A DNA stretch of 64,000 bases. It comes from Thermaerobacter sp. FW80. Lineage in GTDB: Bacteria > Bacillota > Sulfobacillia > Thermaerobacterales > Thermaerobacteraceae. Each line of letters opens with the position of its first letter. The stretch's first letter is position 1. Below, piece by piece: positions 25,603-35,839 of this stretch. A program made the position numbers and the translations under genes. Below the pieces are notes generated by a model, which worked only from the letters and a program-made list of their open reading frames with translations, searched no databases and was not told the origin of the DNA. The DNA is taken from contig NZ_CP037895.1 in NCBI RefSeq assembly GCF_004634385.1, forward strand, positions 1-64,000. The letters run 5' to 3'.

Positions 25603-27302
25603 GAGAGTTCTGAAAAACCGGCGGAAAGCTCAACCCATGGGGCCGAAGGGGGTTGCCAACGATTGGATGGGATACGTGGCACTACGGGTGATCGGCGCTG
25701 CAAGGTGGCCCGGCTTGCTACGGACCCGTTCAAGCGGCCGCCCACTCCATGGCCCGCCTCTTCCCATGTCCACTACCACGTGCGTCTTGCAATCGCCGAG
25801 CCATCTTCTTGGCGTTGAGCACCAGGCAGGTGAGCAGCACCTGAATCGCCGTCCGTTCCCGTCCCCGGTAACGGCTTCGCCCGAGGCCGTGCCACTGCTT
25901 GGCCTCCCCAAAGGTGCGCTCAATGACCGTTCGCACCCGCAAGGCCCGTTTCAGCCCCCGCGGCCGGTTCGCTTCCGTACCCGGATGCCAGTACAGCACC
26001 TTCCGCGTCTGGCTCCGGCTCAGGCAACGCCCCGCCCGGGGGCAGCCGCGGCAGGCTCGCTCGGAAAAGTACACCAGCCACCCCCCGCGCTGGTGCGGGC
26101 TCTGGCCGATGGAGCGGTGGCCCTCGGGACAGATCCACTGCCGGCGGCGCTTGTCGTACGTGAACCCTTGCTTGGGCAGCCTTTGCCTTTGCGTCCGCTG
26201 GGGGATGTACGGACGGATGCCTTGCCGAACGAGATCCTCCCTCAACCTCGTGGCGTCATACGCCTTGTCCGCCACCAGCCGCCGTGGCCGGAGCCCCTGG
26301 ACGCGCGCTTGTTCCACCAGCGCCGGCGCCCCTTCGAGGTCGCTCGCGTTCCCCGCCGTCACCGTCGCCGCCAGCACAAAGCCGGTCTCATCCGTCGCCA
26401 GATGCATCTTGTAGCCGAAAAAAGGCTTCTCCCGGCGCTGGTGTCCCCAACGCGCCTCCGGGTCCGCGTAGCTCGCCACCCGTTCGTCCTTCAGCACCCG
26501 CTCCACTTGCTTCCGTACGCGTCGCACCGCCGGTGCCTTCGCGGCTTGCCGCGACGTGATCGCCGCCAGCAAGGCTTCCGTCCGTTCCTGTTCCGCCTGC
26601 AGCAGCTGATCCTGATCTTCATAGGTCGCGTCCGGCACCGGCTCGGCCAGCGCCTCCAGTTCCTTCGCCACCGGCGGCGCCGCCTGCCGGACGGCTTGCA
26701 GCAGCCGCTGCCGCCCCTCCCGCAAAAGCTGCACCCGTGTGCGGGCGGCCGCATGGGCCACCACCGGGCTGGAGTCCATCACCAGCCAGCGGCCTTTCAG
26801 GCACCCCTTCGCTCGTGCCTGCTCCACCAGCCGGTGCAGCAGCCGCTGCCACCGCGCCTCCCCCAACCGCTGCCGAAACCGCACCAGCGTCGTGTCGTCG
26901 GGAATCGCGTCCTCCCAGCCAAGGCGGCAGAAGTAGCGATAGAGGACGTTGTAGCGCAGCTGCTGGCAGACCTGCACGTCCGACAGGTTGGCCCACACCG
27001 CCAGGAAGAGGATGCGCACCAGCTGCTCCGGCGGATACGAAGGCCGGCCTTGATCGGCGCTGTACCGATCGGCCGTCTCTTCCTCCACGAACGAGAAATC
27101 GACAGCCCGGTCGATGTCCAGGAGGGGATGGTCCGCCGGCAGCATGTGGTTGAAGAGGATCTCATCGAAGAAGTTCCGCTGCTGATCCAACCGTCCCAAC
27201 ATGGTGCACCGGCCCCGGTTTCGGTATCGTCTCCATAGGGGTTTTTCGCTTTGCGTCCTGCCAGTCCTTGCCGAAAAAGCAAAGGAGTTTTTCAGAGCCC
27301 TC
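25603..27302 (-). mobile_element. 1,700-bp IS1182-type element, copy B (tandem with A)
   Basis: Same length, ends and orientation as copy A, starting five bases after it. TTGAC stands on both sides of copy B (25598-25602, and 27304-27308 after one extra C). It could be a target duplication with a one-base ambiguity at the tip. The tandem arrangement places two facing IS ends five bases apart, as in a head-to-tail junction. Confidence 0.9.
25730..27202 (-). CDS. IS1182-type transposase, copy B
   Basis: 490 residues, identical to copy A except ADRYSADQ where A has ADLYSADQ. The start is ATG 27202 by analogy with copy A. The frame is open further upstream to 27367, but that part is outside the element and unlikely to be translated. 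It appears intact. Confidence 0.92.
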   Translation of the reverse strand: MLGRLDQQRNFFDEILFNHMLPADHPLLDIDRAVDFSFVEEETADRYSADQGRPSYPPEQLVRILFLAVWANLSDVQVCQQLRYNVLYRYFCRLGWEDAIPDDTTLVRFRQRLGEARWQRLLHRLVEQARAKGCLKGRWLVMDSSPVVAHAAARTRVQLLREGRQRLLQAVRQAAPPVAKELEALAEPVPDATYEDQDQLLQAEQERTEALLAAITSRQAAKAPAVRRVRKQVERVLKDERVASYADPEARWGHQRREKPFFGYKMHLATDETGFVLAATVTAGNASDLEGAPALVEQARVQGLRPRRLVADKAYDATRLREDLVRQGIRPYIPQRTQRQRLPKQGFTYDKRRRQWICPEGHRSIGQSPHQRGGWLVYFSERACRGCPRAGRCLSRSQTRKVLYWHPGTEANRPRGLKRALRVRTVIERTFGEAKQWHGLGRSRYRGRERTAIQVLLTCLVLNAKKMARRLQDARGSGHGKRRAMEWAAA

Positions 27303-27387
27303 CTTGACTCGACTTTGACACCGTGATCCTTGAGAACCCTTAAGACAGAAGGCTTTCTTGGGCACACGGGGACTACGTACCACTACA

Positions 27388-29004
27388 CTACCCGGCGGGG
27401 GTCGTCTCGGGACGTGGCAGCGGCTGCACCCGAGCGGGGGGCCGCAGGCCCACGGCCTTGAAGGCCTCGTAGGCCTGCCCGACCAGCTCGGTGCGGGTGA
27501 GGTAGGCCTCGCCGTCCAGCTCCACGGCCACGGCGTGCAGCTGGGAGAGATCGTGGAGCACGTCCTCGTAGCCCACATCGGGGTTCTGCTGGCGGAGCTT
27601 GCGCAACAAGAGGCTCTCCAGGACCAGCGCCAGGAAGCAGACCATGACGTGCCCCCGGACTCGCCGCTCCGTCCAGTGGAACATGGGCCGCAGGTCCAAG
27701 GCGGACTTGAGGGTGCGGAAGGCGCGCTCGACCCGCCAGAGGTCCTTGTACGCCCGCACCACGGCCTCCGGGTCGAGGTCGGTGTTGGTCCGCAGCAGGT
27801 ACTTCCCATCGTAGCGGGCGGCCCGTTTCACAGCGTCCGCGTCAACCACCAACGCACCCTGGGGCAGGGCCTTGAGGTAACGGGCCACGAGGCGGTTCCG
27901 CAGGAGATCCTTGGCTTGGCCGCGCTCGATCCGCTGCTTCAGGTGCGCGAGGACCGCCTCCCGGGCGTGGCGGTCGTGCTCGGCCTGGAGGGGATTGTGG
28001 CAGAGGATGTAGCGCTGGCCCTGGTGGATCACCTGCTTGATGCGGAGCTGCTCGTCGATCACGCGGTAGCGCCCTGGCTGGCTCAGCACGGCCTCGGCCT
28101 CGCGGTGGCGCCGCAAGGGCATGACGACGATGTACTCCATGCCGGCTTCCTCGATGGCGTGCAGGATCCGGCGGCTGACCATGCCCCGGTCGGCGACGAA
28201 GATCACCCGGCGTAGGTGGAAACGCCTCTTGAGCGCGTCAAGGACGGTCTCCACCGTGGCCTTGTCGGCGGTGTCGCCCGGGAAGACCTCGTGAGCAATG
28301 GGGTAGCCGTCCCGGGTCATGAGCACGCCGACCACCAGCTGGGGGCGGTCCGGGCGCTTGTCGCGGGAATAGCCGTAGGCGGCCAAGCCCTCCGGCCCGC
28401 GGCCTTCGAAGTAGGTGGATGTGGCATCCCACATCACCACGTCGACCTCGGTCCAGAACAGGTCGCGGGCCCGGGCGAAGAGGCGGTCTTCGAGGGCTTC
28501 CTTATGCTCGGCCAGGACGTCCAGCGCCCGGTAGTAGTGATGCAGCTCCAGCTGCTCGGCCTGGGGCCGGTAGACGCCCTGCAGCCACTGCCGGACGAGT
28601 CCGCGTTTGGAGCAGGGGTCGGTGAGGCGGTTGAGCACCATGGTGAAGACGGCCTCGGCCACGTCGAAGGCCAGCTGGCGATCCTCCAGCAGGGCCGCGA
28701 AGGCCTTGTCCAGTTCAGCTTCGCGCCACAGCCGTTCGAAGATCAGCGCCGGTCCCCACTGCTTGGACCAGCGGACGTTCAAGCGCTCGGCTTGTTCCTC
28801 CAGCCGACGCCAGGTGTTCTGGGAGAAGCGGGCTAGGTTCTCGATGAGGGCATCGAGGCGGCCGTCCTGAAGGTCCTCCAGCCGGCCCAGGGTGGCGACC
28901 ACCCGCTGGCGGACGCGGCCGCCCTGGCGCACGCTCTCGACGAGTTGGAGGTAGGTGCGGGTGGAGCCGTCTTTGTTCTTGAAGGTCTTCTGGCGGATGA
29001 ACAT
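27388..29004 (-). CDS. IS1634-like transposase
   Basis: 538 residues from ATG 29004. TRTYLQLVESVRQGGRVRQR and LGRLEDLQDGRLDAL at the N-terminus are typical of IS1634/IS4-type transposases. DDE landmarks are VVMWDATSTYFEGRG, YSRDKRPDRPQLVVGVLM, VIFVADRGMVSRRIL and YKDLWRVERAFRTLKSAL (the last with the YREK-like glutamate). It is intact. An imperfect direct repeat, AGTGTAGTG then ACGT, occurs on the minus strand on both sides (about 27374-27390 and 29061-29074). True ends were not fixed. Confidence 0.88.
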   Translation of the reverse strand: MFIRQKTFKNKDGSTRTYLQLVESVRQGGRVRQRVVATLGRLEDLQDGRLDALIENLARFSQNTWRRLEEQAERLNVRWSKQWGPALIFERLWREAELDKAFAALLEDRQLAFDVAEAVFTMVLNRLTDPCSKRGLVRQWLQGVYRPQAEQLELHHYYRALDVLAEHKEALEDRLFARARDLFWTEVDVVMWDATSTYFEGRGPEGLAAYGYSRDKRPDRPQLVVGVLMTRDGYPIAHEVFPGDTADKATVETVLDALKRRFHLRRVIFVADRGMVSRRILHAIEEAGMEYIVVMPLRRHREAEAVLSQPGRYRVIDEQLRIKQVIHQGQRYILCHNPLQAEHDRHAREAVLAHLKQRIERGQAKDLLRNRLVARYLKALPQGALVVDADAVKRAARYDGKYLLRTNTDLDPEAVVRAYKDLWRVERAFRTLKSALDLRPMFHWTERRVRGHVMVCFLALVLESLLLRKLRQQNPDVGYEDVLHDLSQLHAVAVELDGEAYLTRTELVGQAYEAFKAVGLRPPARVQPLPRPETTPAG

Positions 29005-29179
29005 GGCACAACCATCATAGCATGCTCGTGCTTACCATACAAGTGTTTCACGAATACACGTGGCACTACACTTTTGACCCCAAAGAACCGCCGCCCCATG
29101 GAAACCCCTTGATTCATGCGGGTTCCTGGGGCGGCGTGGCACCGAGAAGGGCCGTCAACTGTCAAACCCGAGCCTGGAG

Positions 29180-29366
29180 GAGGGCTCTGAAAAACTCCTT
29201 TGCTTTTTCGGCAAGGACTGGCAGGACGCAAAGCGAAAAACCCTAGGGAGACGATACCGAAACCGGGGCCGATGCACCATGCTGGGAAGGTTGGATCGAC
29301 AGCGAAACTTCTTCGATGAGCTGCTCTTTGAACGCATGCTGCCTGCGGACCAGGCCGTGTCCCGGC
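29180..29366 (+). mobile_element. 5' remnant of the 1,700-bp IS1182-type element
   Basis: Starts GAGGGCTCTGAAAAACTCC, the same terminus as copies A and B but in opposite orientation. It encodes only the first two dozen transposase residues (MLGRLDRQRNFFDELLF, ERMLPAD), with several substitutions. It ends where the IS256 element begins. It is older than A and B. Confidence 0.8.
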
Positions 29367-29369
29367 AAG

Positions 29370-30717
29370 TGGTGGAAAAGCGGCTCCCCCTCGGGTTCCA
29401 TGGGCTTACCTCGCTGCAACAGCCAAGGCGCTCACCGAGTCACTCCCCAACGCGTCACCGCCCTTGAGCTTCGCCATCGACGCCTGGCTAAAGTACCGCC
29501 GCTGCACCAGCCACTCGTCCTGCTGCTCCTCCAGCAGCGCACCCAGCAGGCGCAGCACCGCCGCCACGTTCGGGAAGATGCCCACCACGTCGCACCGCCG
29601 CGCCAGCTCGCGGTTCAGCCGCTCCAGGACGTTCGTCGAGTGGATCCCCCGCCAGTGCTCCGGCGGGAAGTCCATGTAGGCCAAAACCTCCTCCGCGGCC
29701 TCCCGCAGCAGGCTCGCCACCTGGGGGAACCGCCGCTCCAAGTTTGCCGCCACCTGCTCCAGCTGCTGCCGAGCCGAGGCACGGTCCGGCTGGGCGAAGA
29801 TGGTCCGTACCAGCGCTGCCACCATGGACTGGGCGTGCTTGGGCACCCGCGCCAGCAGGTTCCGCATGAAGTGCACCCGGCACCGCTGCCACGTGGCGCC
29901 TGCCAGCACCTCACCGATGGCTCGCTTGAGGCCCTCGTGGGCGTCCGAGATCACCAGCCGCACGCCCTTCAGCCCCCGGGCCACCAGGCGACGTAGGAAG
30001 TCCAGCCAGAACTCGTACGTCTCGGCCGCGCCCACGTCGAACCCCAGGACCTCCCGTTCCCCTGTCTCCCGCACACCCACGGCGATCACGGCCGCCATGT
30101 TCACCACCCGTCCGTCTTGCCGCACCTTCACCGCCTTGGCGTCCAGCCACACGTAGGGGTACTCGCCTTCCAGCGGCCGGTTCCGAAAGCGCTCCATGTG
30201 CTCGTCCAGCTCGGCGCAGATGCGGGAGACCTCGCTCTTGCTCAAGCCCCCGACGCCCAGCGCCTGGACCAGCTCGTCCACCTTGCGCGTGCTCACCCCG
30301 TGCACGTAGGCCTCCTGCACCACGGCCAGCAAGGCCCGCTCCGCGCGCCGCCGCGGCTTCAAGAGGCTGGGGAAGTAGCTGCCGCGGCGTAACTTCGGGA
30401 TCTGCAGCTCGATGGTGCCCACGCGCGTGTCCCAGCGCCGGGGGCGGTACCCGTTTCGGTAGGTAGTGCGCGACGGGGTGCGCTCGTAGCGCTGGGCGCC
30501 GATGAGTTCGCTGACCTCGACCTCCATCAGCTGCTGGGCGAGCCAGCGCAGGCCCTCCCGCAGGGCGTCGACCTCGGGCTCGCCCTGGTACTGGCGCAGC
30601 AGTTCGAGAAGTGCCATCCTGAAGTCAGCGGTCACCGGTGGTCCGACCTCCCTTCGTGCTCGGGTTCGTCCAACCCGAAGGGAAGCCGCCGGTGACCGCT
30701 GCTGTCAACGGCCACCA
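29370..30717 (-). mobile_element. IS256-family element 1
   Basis: Contains one IS256 transposase and, before its start, an inverted repeat shared with element 2 at 57.2 kb (GGTCACCGG near 30697 and its partner at 30630-30639 on the minus strand). The right end is set at the shared GTGGCC-TTGACA block; the left end is approximate. No target duplication was found. Confidence 0.7.
29406..30635 (-). CDS. IS256-family transposase
   Basis: 409 residues. Features: LREGLRWLAQQLMEVEVSE at the N-terminus, GAQRYERTPSRTTYRNGYR, the catalytic segment YVWLDAKAVKVRQDGRVV, VRLVISDAHEGLKRAI, QRCRVHFMRNLLARVP with the Cys/His pair, and HSTNVLERLNRELARRCDV with the final Glu. The GTG start at 30635 lies in the stem of a conserved hairpin. 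About 80% of residues match the IS256 copy at 57.3 kb, judged by eye. The C-terminal 20 residues differ. It is intact. Confidence 0.92.
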   Translation of the reverse strand: MTADFRMALLELLRQYQGEPEVDALREGLRWLAQQLMEVEVSELIGAQRYERTPSRTTYRNGYRPRRWDTRVGTIELQIPKLRRGSYFPSLLKPRRRAERALLAVVQEAYVHGVSTRKVDELVQALGVGGLSKSEVSRICAELDEHMERFRNRPLEGEYPYVWLDAKAVKVRQDGRVVNMAAVIAVGVRETGEREVLGFDVGAAETYEFWLDFLRRLVARGLKGVRLVISDAHEGLKRAIGEVLAGATWQRCRVHFMRNLLARVPKHAQSMVAALVRTIFAQPDRASARQQLEQVAANLERRFPQVASLLREAAEEVLAYMDFPPEHWRGIHSTNVLERLNRELARRCDVVGIFPNVAAVLRLLGALLEEQQDEWLVQRRYFSQASMAKLKGGDALGSDSVSALAVAAR

Positions 30718-31604
30718 GCCACGCCTAAACCCTGGCCGGAAAGTCCACCACTACCCGGGACTTTAACCCCCGCCGCGACCGCCCCCGCGCTGGTCCAACC
30801 CCATGGGTCCATTCCCATTGCGTCCATTCTCATGGGCCGGCAGATCGGCCGGCATCCTGCTCGACTCGACCCTCGCCCAGGCCTACCGGCCCGCTCCGGC
30901 CATCTGGCCTTCTTTTCCCACCCCTGCCGGGCCGCGCCCCTCAGCCGGATCCTCGATGACGATCCGCAGGCGGTTGTAGTTGCGACCCCGGCCGTCCGGC
31001 TGGTAGTTCTTCTCCACCAGGCCCTTGACGTCGACGGCGAAGAAGGAGACGTCGGTCGTCCGGTCGATGCGCAGGTCCGCGGGCCGGTCCCGTACCCCTG
31101 CGGCTTCGTAGCGGGTGGACTCCAGGGTGGGCCGGCTGCCGTCCAGGGTGTAGTACACGTCCGCCGGCTCGCTGGTGTGGAACCGCAGCCGCACGGGACC
31201 CGTGAACACCAGGGTCTGGTCGCCGTCCTCCTCGAAGCGGACCTCCTGGCGATCCCCCTCCCCCAAGGCGCCCGCCGCCGACCGGGTCCCCTCCTCCGGG
31301 ATGATCTCGACCCAGGAGCGGGGCAGTTGCCGGTCGTTCTGGTAGTCCAAGGCGACGCGAAGCAGTTCCATCGTCCCGTTGGCGAACTCCATGGCCTGTT
31401 CGAACGCCTCCGGCCAGGCCGGCTGGAATCCCTGGGAGCGCCAGCGGCCGCCCTCAAAGCGATACGCTCCGACTTCGAAGTCCCACCCGAACACCCGGTG
31501 GCGGTACCAGAAGTGATCGGCCGAGTTCCCCGCCGCCGAGTACAGCACGTCGATGACCGGACCCGTCTGGCCGGGGAGGATCACCGTGTCCCGCCATCGC
31601 TCGA

Positions 31605-33030
31605 GGTGACGTCCTAAACTGTCTGTAAACGCGAAGCGGTCTGGGCTACCATCGGTGGCGTCGGAAAACTCGCCCCAGCTGGGGCACACCGAGGAGGACC
31701 CAGACCTATGTCCAGGATACCACCCAGCCAGCAGTTGGCGGAGCTGGCCCGGCAGCTGGCCGCGCAGGCCCGGGAGGGTACGGAGGTCGAGGACCTGACC
31801 CATGCCCTCGTCCGCCTGGGCGCCCGCAAGCTCATCCAGGAGCTGCTGGAGGCAGAGGTCACGGAGCTTTTGGGGCGCGGACGCTACGAGCGGCGCGAGC
31901 CTGGCCAGGAAGGCGCCCGCAACGGCTACAAGCCGCGGACGCTGCGTTGCGCCGAGGGGCGGCTCGAGATCGACGTCCCCCAGGTGCGGGGCATGGAGGG
32001 ACTGTGCCAGCCCACGCTGTGGAGGGCCCTCAAGCGGCGGACGGACGTGCTGGAGCGCCTGGTGGTGGAGATGTACGCCCGGGGCCTCTCTAGCCGGGAC
32101 ATCGAGGATGCGCTGGCGGAGCTGGCGGGCAGCGAAGCGCCGCTTTTGAGCCGGTCCACCGTGAGCCGGATCACCGAGGCGCTCCACGAGGAGTTCGAGG
32201 CCTTTGCCCAGCGGGACCTGTCAGGCCTCGACGTGGTGTACCTGTTCGCCGACGCCATCTACGAGTCGCTGCGCCGGCAGGCGGGCTGCCGTGAGGGCAT
32301 CCTGGTCACCTGGGCCATCTTGAGCGACGGCAGCAAGGTGCTGGTGCACCTGAGCCTGGGCAACAAGGAGCGCTACGAGGACTGGCTGGAGCACTTCCGG
32401 GATCTGGTGCGCCGGGGGCTGAAGACGCCGCTGACGGTGACGACGGACGGGGCGCCGGGGCTGATCCAGGCGGTGGAAGCCATGTGGCCGGAGGCGGAGC
32501 GCATCCGCTGCTGGGTGCACAAGATGCGGAACGTGCTGGACAAGGTGCCGGAGGAGGCGCGGCCCGTGCTCAAGCCCTACCTGGAGGCGATCCGGGACGC
32601 ACCGGATATCGAGCAGGGCCGGCGGCTGGTGGCCGAGGTGGTGGAGCGGTTCGGGCGGGAGTATCCCTCGGCCATGCGGAGCCTGCAGGAGGACCTGGAA
32701 GCGAGCCTGGCGCACCTGCGGCTACCCGCCGCCCACCGCAAGCATGTCCGGACCACCAACCTGGTGGAGCGCAGCTTCGAGGAGGAGCGGCGGCGCGCCA
32801 AGGTGATCCCGCGGTTTCGGAGCGAGCGGGAGTGCCTGAAGCTAGTCTTCGCCGTGCTGTGGCGGGCGAGTGAGCGCTGGCGGCGGGTGCAGTTCAGCGA
32901 GCACGAACGAAAGCAGCTGGAGCGCTACATCGAGGAGCGGCAACGGCAAAGAGCGGCGCAGAAAGAGGTTTCACCCGCTGCCACCGTGGCATGACCCAGA
33001 CCGCTTTTACAGACAGTTCGGGACTTGACC
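31605..33030 (+). mobile_element. 1,426-bp IS256-type element, copy 1 (in carboxypeptidase)
   Basis: Ends GGTGACGTCCTAAACTGTC and, inward from the right, GGTCAAGTCCCGAACTGTC, an imperfect inverted repeat. Flanks are ATCGCTCGA (31596-31604) and ATCGGCTCGA (33031-33040). This is a 9-bp target duplication in which one copy has an extra G. The second copy, at 54.4 kb, has identical ends and a perfect 9-bp duplication. Confidence 0.9.
31708..32994 (+). CDS. IS256-type transposase, copy 1
   Basis: 428 residues, ATG 31708. LEAEVTELLGRGRYERRE then GYKPRTLRCAEGRLEIDVP at the N-terminus; DDE core VVYLFADAIYESLRRQ, LTVTTDGAPGLIQAVEAMW, IRCWVHKMRNVLDKVP and RTTNLVERSFEEERRRAKV. It is related to, but clearly different from, the IS256 copies at 29.4 and 57.3 kb. 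Apart from one noticed residue (SSRDIED against STRDIED) it equals the copy at 54.4 kb. It appears intact. Confidence 0.92.
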   Translation: MSRIPPSQQLAELARQLAAQAREGTEVEDLTHALVRLGARKLIQELLEAEVTELLGRGRYERREPGQEGARNGYKPRTLRCAEGRLEIDVPQVRGMEGLCQPTLWRALKRRTDVLERLVVEMYARGLSSRDIEDALAELAGSEAPLLSRSTVSRITEALHEEFEAFAQRDLSGLDVVYLFADAIYESLRRQAGCREGILVTWAILSDGSKVLVHLSLGNKERYEDWLEHFRDLVRRGLKTPLTVTTDGAPGLIQAVEAMWPEAERIRCWVHKMRNVLDKVPEEARPVLKPYLEAIRDAPDIEQGRRLVAEVVERFGREYPSAMRSLQEDLEASLAHLRLPAAHRKHVRTTNLVERSFEEERRRAKVIPRFRSERECLKLVFAVLWRASERWRRVQFSEHERKQLERYIEERQRQRAAQKEVSPAATVA

Positions 33031-34961
33031 ATCGGCTCGATGGCGTCGAGGATCCGCTCGCCCGCCTGCCAGAAGAAGGTCTCCTCCCCCAGGGTCGGGC
33101 GCGGCAAGGGGATGCGCCCGGGGACCTTGTACGCCCCCGGCGGCCACATGAAATATCCACCGTGGCTGTGCACGTTCATCGCGAACTTGATGTTGGGGAA
33201 GTTCTCCACCAGCCAGACCTCGTTGCGGGCCTCGGGTTCCGACAGCGGCGCGGGACCGGCGTAGGTCGAACTCAGCGGGTTCGTGCTGCCGCCGACGTAC
33301 CCGTCGTGCACGCTGCCCACGGCGAAGTTGCGATTCAGGTCCACCCCCCACTGGTTACGCAGGGCGGGATCCTTGTATGCGGGTCCACCGTGGTTCACCA
33401 GGTTCTTCCGCTGCAGGTTGTAGTCGTAGAAGGAGTAGTGGCCCCCGTCGGGGTTCACCGACGGCAGGATGAAGATGTCCAGGTTGTCCACCAGTTCCCG
33501 CGTCGGCTTGTGGGTCCGGTAGTTGTAGAGCAGACGGGCCGCCGTCTCCAGGGCCACCAGCGGCGTCACCCACTCCCGGGCGTGCTCCTGGGCGTAGATG
33601 AACACGCCGGTGCGCGAGCCGTCCCGCCGCTTGCCGATGCGCAGCACCTTGACGGTGAAGGGATCCCGCGAGACGTGATCCGGCGCCCGCAGGTAGTCGC
33701 TGAGGACCACGGGCCCTTCCGGCGCGACGATGCCGGAGGGCTCGGCGGTCCGGTACGGGAACGCCTGGACCGGCAGATCGGGATCGGCATTCACCGCCTC
33801 GATCACCTGGCCGGCGGTGCTGGTCACCGCGCCGTCGGGACCGGTGGCCAGGGACACGTGGACCGTGCGGGTCGCCGCCTCGTAGCGGACGGTCAGGGGC
33901 CGGTTGGGCTCGCCAGGATCTTCCAGCAGGACCCGCAGCCCGTTGCCGCCCTCATGCCCCCATGCCTTGGAGTACCACACGATGGCCCGCGACGCCGTGG
34001 CACCCGTGACCCCCATGGCCTGGCGGCGGTACCCGTGGGTGCGGTACGGCAGCTCGATGATCTCCGTCAGGTCGGGGAACTCCCGGGCCAGCGCCTCGAG
34101 CCGCGCGTAGATCTCGGTGGGATCCATGTAGTGGTCGACGAAGCCCGTGCGGTAGTCCCCAGCGAACGAGAAACGCGCCTCCTCGGAGGGCCACGGCTCG
34201 ACGGCGGCGCGGGCCTCCGCCCCGTCCGCGCCCGTCACCCGAATGGCGTCCGGCAGCGATGCCACGGGGACCAGCAGGGTGTGGTACATGTACACACCCG
34301 CGTCGACGAAGGGGGTCATGGTGCCCAGGTGCTCCCCGCTCCCCGCATCGTAGACGTCGAGCACCGCCTGGGCACCGGCTGCCGCCCGGGCCTCCACCGA
34401 CACGAAGGGGCCGGCGTAGTTCTCGAAGCCGTCGGCCCGCAGGATGCGGATGGGCTCTTCTTGCGCGGCGGCCGCGGCGGCTGGTGCCGTACCGGCTCCG
34501 GCAGAACGGCTGGGCGCCGCATCCGTCTTCGTCGGGGACCCGGGGCTCGCGGATCCGGACGAACCGGCCCCGGCACCGCCGCCCCGGCCCTGCGGTCCGC
34601 CCTCGGCCGCACCCACCGGCTGCAAGCCGAGGACGGCCAGCTGGCGGGCCTGTTCGTCCGTGACGACCAGGTCGATGAGCAGGCGCCCTTGGGCGTCCTG
34701 GAGGACGGGAGCCTCGACGGCGATGCCCATCTCCTGGATCCGGGAGAGGACGGCCGTCGACGGAAGGCGGAACGTGACCACCTTCTCCACGGCGGGATCC
34801 CTCTGGACGGGGGGATCCGCGGTCCCCGCCTCCGCCAGGGCCTGGGCCCAGGTCAACCCGATGAGCAGGAGGGCCAGCACCCCGGCGCCGAGGCGATAGC
34901 TGAAGGTGAACCGACTCTGGACGCGGGAGTCACGCGGCCTGCATCCTCGGTCCTTGCGCAT

Positions 34962-35839
34962 CCCTCCAGCCGGTTCTTCCACGGGGGACAAGCTCCGACG
35001 GCGGTGGACGGTTGCCACGACGGTCGTTGCCACGATTGTAGGACAAGCCGGTCACACCCACGGCACGAACGATGTCGAGGCCCCTCGTCGATTTCCGCGG
35101 CAGCCGTTGGAGGGTCACCGTCCCATCCGCGTCAAGGGCGCCTCGTGCTCGGGTACGGAGCGCGCGAATCATCGACGCATGCTGCAGGCGTGGAGTGGAG
35201 CCGTGGGGAACGGCGAACGGCAAGCGATGAGCCTTTCGGAGGCAGCCGCTGGGAGGCGGTCCGTCCGCGTGGGAGAGGTGGGTGGCCGTGCCGCAGCGAG
35301 GTGGCCGTGCCGCAGCGAGTCGTGGCCTGCCCGGCACGCCGCCGGCGCCGGGTACCGGGTGGACGCCTTCAGCCGGTTCGTCCAGGAGGGAGATACGGCG
35401 ACCCCGGGACCAGTCGACCGAACCCCAGGGCGTGCACCGGTTCGTGATCGAGCTCGACGGCCGGCCGGCGGGGATCGCCGATGCCCAGTGTTCGGACAGC
35501 CGGTGCGCGGTGGTGAGCGTATCCATCAAACCCTCAGCTCGAAGGAGACGTCCGGAACGCAGGTCGGGGCGCCGGCCGGTGGGGCGCCGCACGCCTCATC
35601 CGCCCGGTCGCTGGCAACGGTCCTGGCCGGCGTGGCGGTCCTGGGCGCGGCCCTGACGGCCGGTGGCTACCTGGGGCGGCGGCGCCTAGCGGGCTAGGGC
35701 AGGATCCGGTCGGCCGTCCCCCTGTGAACCGGCCGGCATGCGTAGCGACCCGTGACGTTCCGGGGCCCACGGCGGCCAGCACCCCGCCGCACACCCGCTC
35801 GGGCGCCCGCACACCCGCTCGGGCACCCGCTCCGGCTGG
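34962..35839. other. Region without a recognisable intact gene
   Basis: About 880 bases between the carboxypeptidase and the ThDP enzyme. On the plus strand a hydrophobic segment near 35600-35680 (SLATVLAGVAVLGAALTAGG, then YLGRRRLAG-stop at 35697) could be the C-terminal anchor of a lost exported protein. Just before it, another frame reads HRFVIELDGRPAGIADAQ. The two cannot be joined into a family I know. A 19-base unit, GTGGCCGTGCCGCAGCGAG, is tandemly duplicated at 35282-35319. Confidence 0.4.

Larger units (their letters stand above)
30883..34961 (-). pseudogene. M14 zinc carboxypeptidase, split by an IS256-type insertion
   Basis: Translation starts at ATG 34961 (GTG 35033 is possible). 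A signal peptide, GAGVLALLLIGLTWAQALA, leads into a propeptide-like region and the M14 domain: Zn ligands HAREW in FIYAQEHAREWVTPL, LPSVNPDGGHYSFYDYN, GVDLNRNFAVG, and the third Zn ligand in MNVHSHGGYFMWPPG. The frame is cut at ILDAIE by the IS at 31605-33030. The rest, RWRDTVILPGQTGPVID then YSAAGNSADHFWYRHRVFG and WDFEVGAYRFE, lies at 30883-31604 and carries the likely catalytic Glu. Removing the IS and 33031-33040 gives one 880-residue frame. It would be an exported peptidase. Confidence 0.9.

Noticed and set aside
23641-27238. Two plus-strand open frames of about 600 codons, identical to each other
   Set aside because: They are the antisense of the two tandem transposase genes, so their identity only reflects the IS duplication.
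27374-29074. AGTGTAGTG direct repeats as target duplications of the IS1634-like element
   Set aside because: They are imperfect and the inverted termini of the element could not be located, so a duplication cannot be claimed.
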